From the NCBI GenBank assembly GCA_903853285.1, contig CAINTF010000262.1, positions 1 to 8,986 of the forward strand: 8,986 bases of DNA. The letters are read 5' to 3'. Below are positions 1-6,759 of the stretch, one piece after another. Below the pieces are notes generated by a model. The model did not search any database. It saw only the letters and a list, made by a program, of their open reading frames with translations, and was not told the DNA's origin. Each line of letters starts with the position of its first letter. The stretch's first letter is position 1. Source of the DNA: an uncultured Acidimicrobium sp. Lineage in GTDB: Bacteria; Actinomycetota; Acidimicrobiia; Acidimicrobiales; Ilumatobacteraceae. A program made the translations under genes and the position numbers.

Positions 1-1019
1 AACAACGTGAAGAACGGAATAACGAGATATAAATACGACGACGACGAAGTTGGAATAATGAAATACACCAACATCATTGTGCCCAAGCCAAACAGACTGA
101 ACCGCAGTACTTTCCAGTCTGCCAATTTCTTTGCAACCTTGCCGACCACGACTGCTTGCGACACGGCAATAAAGAGCCCGACGATTGCGAAGTAGTCGCC
201 AATTTTGGCTGATGAGAAATTGAAGTTGTTGCGCAAGTACACACCAAAGAAAGTGGTGAAGAATGTGAACCCAGCACTAAACAAAAACCCTGTCATCAGC
301 ACAACTCGAAGACGATCAGATTTGAATCCCATGATTACGTTGCTGACCGACTGACTTACCTTGATCCGACCGCCATGAAATTTTTCTTTCAGAGTTTCAG
401 GGAGCATCGTCAAAATACTTGCGCAGTTAGCGAGCGACAAGATCGCTGCGAACCAAAACGGTGTGGTTGCACCAAACCAACTTGGGGTGTGAAACAGACC
501 GTAAAAACTTGTATCTGGAGTGCTGAGTCGTCCACCGAGATATGGCCCGATAATAAATCCGAGCCCAAACGCTGCGCCGAGCATGCCAAAGTTCTTTGCT
601 CTGTTCTCGTGCGTACTCACGTCACCAATTGCTGCTTGGGCAACCGCCAAGTTTCCACCTGTGATGCCGTCCAGTGCGCGTGCTGCAAAGAGCAGAGGAA
701 TATTTTTGGTGCTGATACCTATTGCAAACAGTGCATACCCAACTGCTGTTCCAAAGATAGAGAATGCGAGCACTGGCTTACGTCCGTGTCGATCCGACAA
801 CTGTCCAAGAATCGGCGCAGCAATAAAAATGCAAAATGGAAAGATCGCCTGCAGCCAACCAAGCATGATCAAACCCTGGGTGAACGACCAGGCTTCAGGC
901 GTCACACGAAATGGTGACCCGGGACTGATCAGCAGAGGAAAAACAGGAATCAAAATTCCAAATCCGAGCATGTCAACGAAAATTGTAAGGAAAATAGCCA
1001 CCATCGGGTTTTTGCGCAT
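1..1019 (-). CDS. MFS transporter, drug:H+ antiporter (TetA-like) type, 3' end cut off by window edge
   Basis: This is an inner-membrane secondary transporter of the major facilitator superfamily, probably a proton-driven exporter; the substrate cannot be read from sequence. I translated the reverse strand by hand: 339 residues are visible, starting at ATG 1019 (MRKNPMVAIF), and the frame is still open at base 1. The usual length is about 400, so roughly the last two helices are missing. Visible marks are a first helix with Asp16 in a VDMLGFGILIPVFP context, MFS motif A GQLSDRHGRK at residues 72-81, an Arg114 segment (AARALDGITGG) resembling motif B, and antiporter motif C with the GP..GG pattern at residues 148-163. 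A hydrophilic central loop follows around residues 207-230. An alternative start is the ATG at 1004, five codons in. There is no Shine-Dalgarno sequence, but a TAATGT box lies 6 nt upstream. It is divergent from the SDR gene. Family is confident; substrate is unknown. Confidence 0.88.
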   Translation of the reverse strand, partial: MRKNPMVAIFLTIFVDMLGFGILIPVFPLLISPGSPFRVTPEAWSFTQGLIMLGWLQAIFPFCIFIAAPILGQLSDRHGRKPVLAFSIFGTAVGYALFAIGISTKNIPLLFAARALDGITGGNLAVAQAAIGDVSTHENRAKNFGMLGAAFGLGFIIGPYLGGRLSTPDTSFYGLFHTPSWFGATTPFWFAAILSLANCASILTMLPETLKEKFHGGRIKVSQSVSNVIMGFKSDRLRVVLMTGFLFSAGFTFFTTFFGVYLRNNFNFSSAKIGDYFAIVGLFIAVSQAVVVGKVAKKLADWKVLRFSLFGLGTMMLVYFIIPTSSSSYLYLVIPFFTL

Positions 1020-1025
1020 CCGTCA

Positions 1026-1031
1026 ACATTA
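1026..1031 (-). promoter_or_regulatory. Candidate -10 box for the MFS transporter, leaderless type
   Basis: TAATGT on the minus strand fits TANNNT and ends 6 nt before the ATG at 1019, so transcription could begin at or next to the start codon. No good -35 box is seen. A six-base match alone is weak; support comes from the same arrangement before three other genes in this window. Confidence 0.35.
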
Positions 1032-1043
1032 CTACTCACCCTC

Positions 1044-1049
1044 TACAGT
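1044..1049 (+). promoter_or_regulatory. Candidate -10 box for the SDR gene, leaderless type
   Basis: TACAGT fits TANNNT and ends 7 nt before the ATG at 1057, where no Shine-Dalgarno sequence is present. It lies in the 37-bp gap shared with the divergent transporter, so the two promoters would overlap face to face. No convincing -35 box is seen. Confidence 0.35.
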
Positions 1050-1056
1050 GGCTCGG

Positions 1057-1830
1057 ATGAAAGACATCTTCTCGCTCAACGGTCGTGTAGCACTCGTAAC
1101 CGGCGGATCCCGTGGAATTGGGGCCATGATCGTCCAAGGATTTTTGGAGCACGGTTGTTCACGTGTTTATATCACTGCTCGAAAGGCTGCACAGTGCGAT
1201 GCCGCAGCAAAGCACCTCAGCATGTACGGCGAGTGCATCTCAATCCCTGGAGATATCTCGACCCAAGCAGGCGTTGAGGCTCTCGCTGCAGAAATCGCGA
1301 AACGCGAAGAGACGCTTGACATTCTTGTCAACAACGCCGGCGCTGCATGGGGCGCAAAGTTCGATGAGTTTCCAGAAAGTGGATGGGACAAGACAGTCGA
1401 CCTCAATCTGAAAACTCCGTTCTTTCTTACTCAAGCACTCGCACCACAGCTACGTGCCGCAGCATCAAAAAATGGGCACCTCGCCAAGGTCATCAACATC
1501 GCGTCCATTGACGGCATCTCCACCAACATGGAAGAGACGTATCCATATGCGGGTAGCAAAGCTGGCCTCATTCACATGACAAAGCGGATGGCTTTGCGTC
1601 TCATCAAAGACGGCATTGGTGTCACTGCAATTGCTCCTGGAGCATTTGCTTCCGACATGAATAGGGTTGCACGCGATCACGGCGACGCAATTGCAGCTGC
1701 AATCCCATCCGGTCGTATTGGAACTCCAGAAGACATGGCTGGTGCAGCAATTTATTTGGCATCTCGTGCCGGCGACTACGTCGTTGGCTCGACCGTCGTT
1801 GTCGACGGTGGAGTTACCTACGCGCGATAA
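1057..1830 (+). CDS. Short-chain dehydrogenase/reductase, 3-oxoacyl reductase (FabG/RhlG)-like
   Basis: A cytoplasmic NAD(P)-dependent oxidoreductase of the classical SDR family, 257 aa, the usual length. The nucleotide-binding motif TGGSRGIG is at residues 15-22, NNAG at 92-95, and the catalytic tetrad is Asn117, Ser150, Tyr164 and Lys168 (YAGSK). PG is at 194-195 and the C-terminal VVDGG at 248-252. Arg42-Lys43 after the second strand suggests NADPH preference. From memory, the overall sequence, including FSLxGRxALVTGGSRGIG and the W-G-A segment after NNAG, resembles RhlG-type 3-oxoacyl reductases. Rhamnolipid synthesis should not be inferred, because no partner genes are here. The frame stays open upstream to 520, but that part is antisense to the transporter, so ATG 1057 is the start. 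The stop codon directly abuts that of engB. The substrate is unknown. Confidence 0.9.
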   Translation: MKDIFSLNGRVALVTGGSRGIGAMIVQGFLEHGCSRVYITARKAAQCDAAAKHLSMYGECISIPGDISTQAGVEALAAEIAKREETLDILVNNAGAAWGAKFDEFPESGWDKTVDLNLKTPFFLTQALAPQLRAAASKNGHLAKVINIASIDGISTNMEETYPYAGSKAGLIHMTKRMALRLIKDGIGVTAIAPGAFASDMNRVARDHGDAIAAAIPSGRIGTPEDMAGAAIYLASRAGDYVVGSTVVVDGGVTYAR

Positions 1831-1848
1831 TTATTTGCGCGGCTTTTT
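1821..1848 (+). terminator. Rho-independent terminator spanning the SDR and engB stop codons
   Basis: On the plus strand, CGCGCGA (1821-1827) pairs with TTGCGCG (1835-1841) as a 7-bp stem with one G-T pair. The 7-nt loop holds both stop codons (TAA, and TTA for the opposite gene), and TTTTT at 1844-1848 follows after two bases. The T-run lies only on the plus-strand side, so it should stop SDR transcription; read the other way there is no T-run. The hairpin is built entirely from the coding ends of the two genes. Confidence 0.6.
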
Positions 1849-2430
1849 AGTGTTCAGATAGTTGCCCACCGATGCGCGCAGTTTGACAATGCCAATGCCA
1901 GTTGTTGCGCTCACCCAAACAATGTCATCTTGAGCGAGACCGCATCCACGAGCAAGATCGCGCTTGCGAGTCTCGAGTTGCGAAGGCTTCACTTTGTCGA
2001 GCTTGGTAGCAACCACGGTAAACGGAATCCCATTTTCTTCCAGCTCACCCAACACTTGCTGATCTAATTCGGTTGGTCCGATCACGCCGTCTACCAATGC
2101 AAAGACCATCACTAACGATTCGCGGTCAAGCAAGTAGTTGGTGATCATGCTCTGCCAACGCTTGCGCACATTTCCTGGTGCTGCTGCATATCCGTAACCC
2201 GGCAAGTCCACAACAGTTCCACCATCTGGCGTCTCAAACAAGTTGATCAACTGTGTGCGGCCGGGAGTATTTGAAACTCGCGCAAGTTGTTTTCGATTGG
2301 CAAGTGCATTGATCAACGAAGACTTGCCAACATTTGACCTACCAACTACCGCTACTTCTATTGGCGACTCAGGAAGATCACGAATATTGACGGCCGAGGT
2401 TACAAATTCAAGTTGCAGGGGCCCAGACAC
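1831..2430 (-). CDS. engB: Ribosome biogenesis GTP-binding protein EngB (YihA/YsxC)
   Basis: A cytoplasmic TRAFAC-class GTPase needed for late assembly of the large ribosomal subunit, and essential in many bacteria. At 199 aa it has the normal length for a single G domain. All motifs are visible: G1 GRSNVGKS (30-37), the switch I region with the family-typical NTPGRTQ (54-60), G3 DLPGYGYA (75-82), G4 TKLDK (142-146) and G5 SATTGIG (174-180). The basic tail ends KKPRK, and its AAAAAG-type codons supply the T-run of the opposite strand's terminator. The start is GTG at 2430; no upstream in-frame start or Shine-Dalgarno sequence is seen, but TACACT lies 7 nt upstream. The gene follows apbE by 17 bp, so it may be read both from the upstream operon and from its own promoter. 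Its stop abuts the SDR stop. Confidence 0.97.
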   Translation of the reverse strand: MSGPLQLEFVTSAVNIRDLPESPIEVAVVGRSNVGKSSLINALANRKQLARVSNTPGRTQLINLFETPDGGTVVDLPGYGYAAAPGNVRKRWQSMITNYLLDRESLVMVFALVDGVIGPTELDQQVLGELEENGIPFTVVATKLDKVKPSQLETRKRDLARGCGLAQDDIVWVSATTGIGIVKLRASVGNYLNTKKPRK

Positions 2431-2437
2431 GTAGTTG

Positions 2438-2443
2438 AGTGTA
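2438..2443 (-). promoter_or_regulatory. Candidate -10 box for engB, leaderless type
   Basis: TACACT on the minus strand fits TANNNT and ends 7 nt before the GTG start at 2430. It lies within the 17-bp gap after apbE. It would give engB an independent leaderless transcript. No -35 box is recognised. Confidence 0.35.
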
Positions 2444-2447
2444 TTGA

Positions 2448-3179
2448 CTAACTCTGTGCGCTGATTGCGATGGCTTGATATTGATCAAAGCCATCAACCC
2501 AAGAAGCACCATGTGAACCCATCACAAAGCCGGCTGTTGCAAATGCATCAGCCCACATCAAGTCGGGCCCAACAACGCTGAATGAAAGCAGCGGACTCAC
2601 AAACTGATCTGTTACCCCGTCCCAAATGTGTCGACCACGTGCCGCAGTTCCCGAAGTCGCAATTGCAAAACCTTCAGGAATTTCCACGATGCAGCGAACT
2701 TGTTGATCATCCGTTGGGTCAACAATGCCAACACTCCACAGTTCTCCCGAAGCTTGACGACCAGATGTTTGGATATCTCCACCAACTGACAAATACCAAT
2801 TATTCAAACCTTGCTCGGTCAAGAGACGAGATGCACGTTGGGTTGCCCAACCTTTTACGAAACCAGCTGGGTCGAGTGTGCCGTCAGGCCGCCGTGCACG
2901 AAATGCGCCGTTGCTTGCATGTTCGAGCCACGTACATGCATCGAAAACTTCAATCACTTCGCAAGATGCATCCAACAGGTGCAATTCTCCTCTACTGATG
3001 CGCGAAATTTCACTTGTTTCAATAAATGTTGAAAATTTCTGTTCGATGACCCACAACAAATCAACAACACTTCGCCATGCGCGCTCCGCGATTTCTGCAT
3101 CGCAAATATCATCAATATGCAAACTCACAGCAGTGCCCATGGCTTTTGCCGCAAACTTGTGATGAAGCGCAACGGTCAT
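2448..3179 (-). CDS. apbE: FAD:protein FMN transferase (ApbE family)
   Basis: A flavinyltransferase that uses FAD to attach FMN through a phosphoester to a Ser/Thr of a target protein, normally acting outside the cytoplasmic membrane. It is 243 aa and compact for the family (often about 300). Family marks are MGT (14-16), EISRISRG (57-64), GFVKGWA (106-112), SVGGDI (131-136), ATSGTAARG (174-182) and ADAFATA (210-216) with likely metal ligands Asp211 and Thr215. The usual HIIDPxTG segment reads HIWDGVTD, a divergence. No signal peptide or anchor is evident from this start, so how it reaches an exported substrate is unclear. ATG 3179 is chosen because it forms an ATGA overlap with the stop of the upstream FMN-binding gene; a longer frame to 3227 lies wholly inside that gene. 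The neighbour carries the matching acceptor motif, so it is the likely substrate. Confidence 0.9.
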   Translation of the reverse strand: MTVALHHKFAAKAMGTAVSLHIDDICDAEIAERAWRSVVDLLWVIEQKFSTFIETSEISRISRGELHLLDASCEVIEVFDACTWLEHASNGAFRARRPDGTLDPAGFVKGWATQRASRLLTEQGLNNWYLSVGGDIQTSGRQASGELWSVGIVDPTDDQQVRCIVEIPEGFAIATSGTAARGRHIWDGVTDQFVSPLLSFSVVGPDLMWADAFATAGFVMGSHGASWVDGFDQYQAIAISAQS

Positions 3180-3838
3180 GGACGCGAATCCAGTACTGCC
3201 TGTAACGCAGCGACATATGCCTGCCACGAGTAAGTTGCGCCGGAAATAGCACGGATCTTGGCGCTGTGGTTTTGCACGGCTTCCTGATTGTAAATCGGCA
3301 ATGCATAGTTGTTGATCTGCACCGACGTGCGTCGATCGTTAGGAAACTGCAATACCGTCACATTGCACAACACATTTGCTTTCGTGAACTGTGTTTGTAG
3401 CTGAATCACGCCATATCGAAACTGTGCAGAAGGGCTCGCAACAACGTCTCCGTCGCATGCGCCAGGGTTGGCTGGTGCGGCCGTAATTGGTGCGGCTGTA
3501 ACTGGAGCAGCAGTAACTGGAGCTGCGGTTGCCGCGGGTGCTGCTGTTGCGACTGGAGTGGCCGCACTGTTACCGGCAACCGGAGTTGGTGCAAGCGTTG
3601 TGTTGGTTGGTTGCGCTACAGGTGCTGTGGTATTTGGGTCTGCAACAATCGTTGTAGGCACATTTGGGTCAACGACAGGATTCGTAGCTACTGCTGTGAG
3701 TCCAACAGAACCAGACGACGAGCCATCCAGCAACGAAACAAATCCGACTCCTACTACTGTCAGTGCAACTGCCGGCATTACTTGTCGGGCAAATGAAGGC
3801 TTCGGCTGTTGGCCAATTGAAGGTCTATTTTGCGACAT
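3176..3838 (-). CDS. Membrane-anchored FMN-binding domain protein (covalent flavin carrier)
   Basis: A predicted extracytoplasmic electron carrier with FMN joined to a threonine by ApbE. It has 220 aa in three parts: a short basic cytoplasmic N-terminus with a single hydrophobic helix at about 20-37 and no lipobox; a low-complexity Ala/Pro/Thr linker at about 48-126 with TAAP(V/I) repeats; and a C-terminal FMN-binding domain at about 127-220. The flavinylation motif SGAT is at 199-202, so Thr202 is the expected attachment site, followed by the family-typical aromatic and Ala/Leu-rich helix to the C-terminus. Cys128 and Cys158 could form a disulfide outside the cell. It lies 3 bp downstream of the flavocytochrome gene and overlaps apbE by 4 bp. 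A GGTGG ribosome-site-like stretch 6 nt before ATG 3838 is formed by the Trp-Trp codons ending the upstream gene. The redox partner is inferred from context. Confidence 0.9.
   Translation of the reverse strand: MSQNRPSIGQQPKPSFARQVMPAVALTVVGVGFVSLLDGSSSGSVGLTAVATNPVVDPNVPTTIVADPNTTAPVAQPTNTTLAPTPVAGNSAATPVATAAPAATAAPVTAAPVTAAPITAAPANPGACDGDVVASPSAQFRYGVIQLQTQFTKANVLCNVTVLQFPNDRRTSVQINNYALPIYNQEAVQNHSAKIRAISGATYSWQAYVAALQAVLDSRP
3473..3547 (-). repeat. Tandem TAAP(V/I) repeat-coding stretch in the FMN-binding protein linker
   Basis: Residues 98-122 are built from five-residue units of the TAAPV type with one imperfect copy, encoded by 15-base units with synonymous changes. Such Ala/Pro/Thr linkers are common wall-spanning tethers in Actinobacteria. 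The repeat also opens a long meaningless frame on the plus strand. Confidence 0.75.
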
Positions 3839-3841
3839 GAT

Positions 3842-5209
3842 TTACCACCAAGCTCTTTCTGCATGGATATTTTCGGATGGAACACCGGCTGCTTTCGAAC
3901 CACGTTGCACTGCCTTCACCATTGACTCTGGGCCAGCAACCATCACCACTCGACTCGCAAGATCAGGAATGAGTTTGAGCAGGACTTTTGGTGAGAATGG
4001 GTCGGCTACTTTCAATTTTGCGCGAGGACCAATCAGAGTGTGTACACGTCCATTGCGTGCTTTGACAAGTGCCTCAATTTCTTCAAGGTGAGACACTTCT
4101 TTATTCGAGTGAGCACGATAAAGAACGATTGGTTCACTAGATGGCTTGAGATGTTCGAGATACGAAACGATTGGCCCGATACCGACACCGCCAGCAACAA
4201 GCAATGCCTTCTTGTCGCCCACGGCGTCTGGCGTGCACACGCCATATGGTCCTTCTGCAATCACTTTGGTACCAACGCGAATTTTTGTCATTGCTTCGCT
4301 GGCTTCTCCACGAGCCTTGATAGTGAATCGCAAGCCGGCAGTTGTGGGTACCGACGACAATGAAAATGGATTTGCTCGCCACCATCTGCCAGGCACGACT
4401 TGACGAAGCAAATAAAACTGTCCTGCGAGTGCGCGATGTTGTTGTAAATGTGATCCCTGTAAAACAACACTGGTAACACCTTGAGCTTCATGCGTCACCG
4501 ATGCAACGCGCAATGGGCGCATGCTTGCTCGTACCAAAGAACCCCAACGACTCCAGATGATCCACAAGATAATGAAAACATGCATTCCAACCCAGAACCA
4601 GCGTGCGAGTTTGTCGGTTGCAAAGTCGCTGCCCAAAACTATTTGGTGCGAAAACGACATGGCAAGACCTACATACACAGTGAGGTGTATGAAGTACCAC
4701 ATTTCGTAAGACAGCTGATTACGAAACCACTTAAGTGAGCTGAGTGTCACAAGCAAAATGATGAGTGTTCCAACTGCCGTCAATGCCATGTATGACTCGC
4801 CGCCCGTGAGCGACTTCACTGCATTAAATACTCCACCTGGTGTCGACCATGCCCACACACTGAACACGATGTGCAAAATCAGTAACAGCGACATTGCCAC
4901 ACCGAGCAAGCGGTGCCAGTTAAGCAATCGATCGAGGCCATACTTGCGCTCAAGTAGTGGTGTACGAGTCACCAGAATTAATCCAAGTAGTCCGGCTTCG
5001 CTGCACAACAAACCGGTGATCTGATCAAGTGCGGTCATTTTTGTGACGATTGAATTTCCAAACCCATTCATTCCACCGTGATGCCACCACATGCCCACGA
5101 CAACAAGTGTGAGGAACCCGATGACTGCCCCGACGTCAGTGTCGCGAATCTGGCTCGCACCAGGCGACCGTAGCTTTCGTACAGGCATGCGATTTGTTCT
5201 CTGAGGCAT
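3842..5209 (-). CDS. Ferric reductase-like transmembrane flavocytochrome (bis-heme, FAD/NAD(P)H domain)
   Basis: A predicted transmembrane NAD(P)H oxidoreductase, 455 aa from ATG 5209. About six hydrophobic helices (roughly 26-44, 63-81, 99-119, 141-157, 173-191, 205-221) precede a cytoplasmic FNR-like module. His99 and His113 in helix 3 (13 residues between) and His175 and His188 in helix 5 (12 between) match the HX13H/HX12H bis-heme pattern of the NADPH oxidase and ferric reductase family. The FAD site shows NPFSLSS (280-286), the pyridine nucleotide site GGVGIGP (340-346) and GPESM (426-430); the protein ends in Trp-Trp. Context suggests that it passes electrons out to the FMN protein encoded 3 bp downstream. 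A TTG at 5224 would add five residues; ATG is preferred, but neither has a strong ribosome site. Direct ferric reduction is an alternative role. Confidence 0.88.
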   Translation of the reverse strand: MPQRTNRMPVRKLRSPGASQIRDTDVGAVIGFLTLVVVGMWWHHGGMNGFGNSIVTKMTALDQITGLLCSEAGLLGLILVTRTPLLERKYGLDRLLNWHRLLGVAMSLLLILHIVFSVWAWSTPGGVFNAVKSLTGGESYMALTAVGTLIILLVTLSSLKWFRNQLSYEMWYFIHLTVYVGLAMSFSHQIVLGSDFATDKLARWFWVGMHVFIILWIIWSRWGSLVRASMRPLRVASVTHEAQGVTSVVLQGSHLQQHRALAGQFYLLRQVVPGRWWRANPFSLSSVPTTAGLRFTIKARGEASEAMTKIRVGTKVIAEGPYGVCTPDAVGDKKALLVAGGVGIGPIVSYLEHLKPSSEPIVLYRAHSNKEVSHLEEIEALVKARNGRVHTLIGPRAKLKVADPFSPKVLLKLIPDLASRVVMVAGPESMVKAVQRGSKAAGVPSENIHAERAWW

Positions 5210-5235
5210 GTCTCTATTCTTCAATAATTAGGTAA

Positions 5236-5267
5236 GAAAAGCCCAAGAACAGGTCATCTATTTGGCT
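5236..5267 (-). terminator. Weak candidate terminator after the flavin monooxygenase gene
   Basis: In the 72-bp gap between the monooxygenase stop and the flavocytochrome start, minus-strand AGCCAA (5262-5267) can pair with TTGGGCT (5240-5246, one bulged G) across a 15-nt loop. A short TTTT follows. The stem is short, so this is tentative. The same gap must also hold the promoter of the flavocytochrome operon, if that operon is separate. Confidence 0.25.
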
Positions 5268-5281
5268 AAAACTGAGCGTTT

Positions 5282-6751
5282 CTAGGAATACTGCAGGCAT
5301 CCATCGGTGAGGCTCGCCGTGGGCAAGATTTCGCGTTCAATCCAGTAGTCCTGATTGTGCTGCCACTCTGAAATGTTGCCCCGCTTAGGCATCAGGTGTT
5401 GGCTGCGCATCAAATAGTTGGGGTTGAAATTCTCTGGGTCCATCCACGAACCAATGGGCATTTCGGCATCTTGAGGTCGCAACTGTGGAGTGACTTTAAC
5501 TGACTGCATCTCATCCATGTGTTGCAACAATCGACAAATGAAATCCCCCATCAGGTCGACTCGCAGCGTCCAGCTTGCTCTGAAATAACCAAATACCCAC
5601 GCCATGTTTGGCACTCCCGTAAACATCATTCCTCTATATGTCACCGTCTGTGCAAAATCAACAGGTTTGCCATCAACAACAAACGGAATATCACCAAGCA
5701 CGCTGAGGTTGAATCCAGTTGCCGTGATGATCAAGTCAGCAGCGATCTCGGTACCCGATTTGAGTAATACTCCGTTTTCGGTGAACGATTCAATTTCATC
5801 AGTCACCATCGATGCTTTGCCGGATTTGATTCCTGCAAATAAATCTCCATCTGGCACGAATGCAAGACGTTGCTGCCATGGTCGGTATTTTGGTGTGAAA
5901 TGTTTGTCGACGTCATAGCCGGGGTCAAGAAGCGAACGTACATTATCTATCAGTGTTTGTTTTAAGAACTCTGGTTCTTCAAATGCAAGTTTGGTGACAG
6001 CCTGTTGATCAAAGAGAACTTTGCGTCGCACAATCTCGTGAATCCACTCTTCGTTGATCTCTAGCTGGCGCAACGTATCGGCAAGTTCGTTTGCATTTCT
6101 TCCAGTCCAAAAATAAGTTGGCGAGCGCTGCAACACTGTGATGTGTTTGCAGTCTGCTGCCATTGCCGGAACAATCGTTGCAGTAGTTGCACCGGACCCG
6201 ATCACTAATACGTTCTTGTCTTTATATTCAATATCGTTCGACCACGTTTGTGGATGCACAATGCGACCTGTATATGTATCCATACCTGGCCACTCCGGGG
6301 TATAGCCCTGAGAGTGTTTGTAGTAGCCCTGTCCCATCCACAAAAAGTTGGTGGTGTACTGCACTTTTTCGTTTGTGTCTGTGCGCAACACATCTACTGT
6401 CCACAAATTATCCGCGCTCGACCAACTTGCACCGGTGATTTTGTGTTGATAACGAATGTGTTTGGCTAAATCATGTTCATCGATGACTTCGCCCATGTAT
6501 TTCATAATTTGTGCTGCGGTAGCAATCGGAGCACCCGTCCATGGCTTAAATCGATATCCAAATGTGTACAAATCGCTGTCGGACCGAATGCCCGGATACG
6601 TGTGCATGTGCCAGGTCCCACCAAAGGTTTCGAAGGCTTCAAGAATGACGAAGCTTTTTGTTGGCAGTTGAGTGTGCAGATGCACAGCAGATCCAACTCC
6701 CGATATTCCGGCTCCAACGATCAAAACATCTACATAATTTTTGTTATTCAT
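5282..6751 (-). CDS. EthA-like flavin-containing monooxygenase (Baeyer-Villiger type)
   Basis: A cytoplasmic FAD- and NADPH-dependent monooxygenase that would insert oxygen into a ketone or oxidise sulfur or nitrogen; the substrate is unknown. It has 489 aa, the length of mycobacterial EthA as I recall it. It shares long stretches with EthA, for example YPGIRSDSD (52-60), VIGSGAT (183-189), GDLFAGI (302-308, EthA-like) and GMM.TG.PNMA (374-384). The FAD motif GAGISG is at 13-18, the NADPH motif GSGATT at 185-190 and TATGF at 343-347. The Baeyer-Villiger fingerprint region reads YTGRIVHPQTWS (160-171), keeping Gly162, His166 and Trp170 but replacing the first Phe with Tyr and the final Pro/Asp with Ser. 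ATG 6751 has no Shine-Dalgarno sequence; TACGAT lies 8 nt upstream. It is divergent from the di-iron protein gene. No EthR-like regulator gene is in the window. Confidence 0.92.
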   Translation of the reverse strand: MNNKNYVDVLIVGAGISGVGSAVHLHTQLPTKSFVILEAFETFGGTWHMHTYPGIRSDSDLYTFGYRFKPWTGAPIATAAQIMKYMGEVIDEHDLAKHIRYQHKITGASWSSADNLWTVDVLRTDTNEKVQYTTNFLWMGQGYYKHSQGYTPEWPGMDTYTGRIVHPQTWSNDIEYKDKNVLVIGSGATTATIVPAMAADCKHITVLQRSPTYFWTGRNANELADTLRQLEINEEWIHEIVRRKVLFDQQAVTKLAFEEPEFLKQTLIDNVRSLLDPGYDVDKHFTPKYRPWQQRLAFVPDGDLFAGIKSGKASMVTDEIESFTENGVLLKSGTEIAADLIITATGFNLSVLGDIPFVVDGKPVDFAQTVTYRGMMFTGVPNMAWVFGYFRASWTLRVDLMGDFICRLLQHMDEMQSVKVTPQLRPQDAEMPIGSWMDPENFNPNYLMRSQHLMPKRGNISEWQHNQDYWIEREILPTASLTDGCLQYS

Positions 6752-6759
6752 CTTTTTTT

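Noticed and set aside
375..917. Cys-rich 180-residue frame on the plus strand.
   Set aside because: It lies antisense to conserved MFS motifs A and C and has unnatural composition with no recognisable motif.
520..1056. 179-residue N-terminal extension of the SDR frame.
   Set aside because: It is exactly antisense to the well-supported MFS transporter and has no SDR similarity. The SDR fold begins a few residues after ATG 1057.
2582..2998. 138-residue plus-strand frame opposite apbE.
   Set aside because: It is antisense to conserved ApbE motifs and has no motif or ribosome site of its own.
3180..3227. Sixteen extra N-terminal residues for ApbE from a start at 3227.
   Set aside because: They lie wholly within the end of the FMN-binding protein gene, while ATG 3179 gives the classic ATGA overlap and places MGT at the expected distance from the N-terminus.
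3473..3547. Short regular repeats considered as a CRISPR-like or regulatory array.
   Set aside because: The units are 15 bases, in frame, with synonymous drift and no spacers, so they are a coding repeat for a protein linker.
3468..4091. 207-residue plus-strand frame starting with Gly/Ala/Val repeats, resembling a structural protein.
   Set aside because: It is the mirror of the Ala/Pro/Thr linker repeat and runs on antisense into the flavocytochrome gene; it has no ribosome site or domain.
5210..5224. TTG start adding five residues to the flavocytochrome.
   Set aside because: It has no ribosome site or suitably spaced -10 box, and ATG 5209 is the more ordinary start. It cannot be fully excluded.
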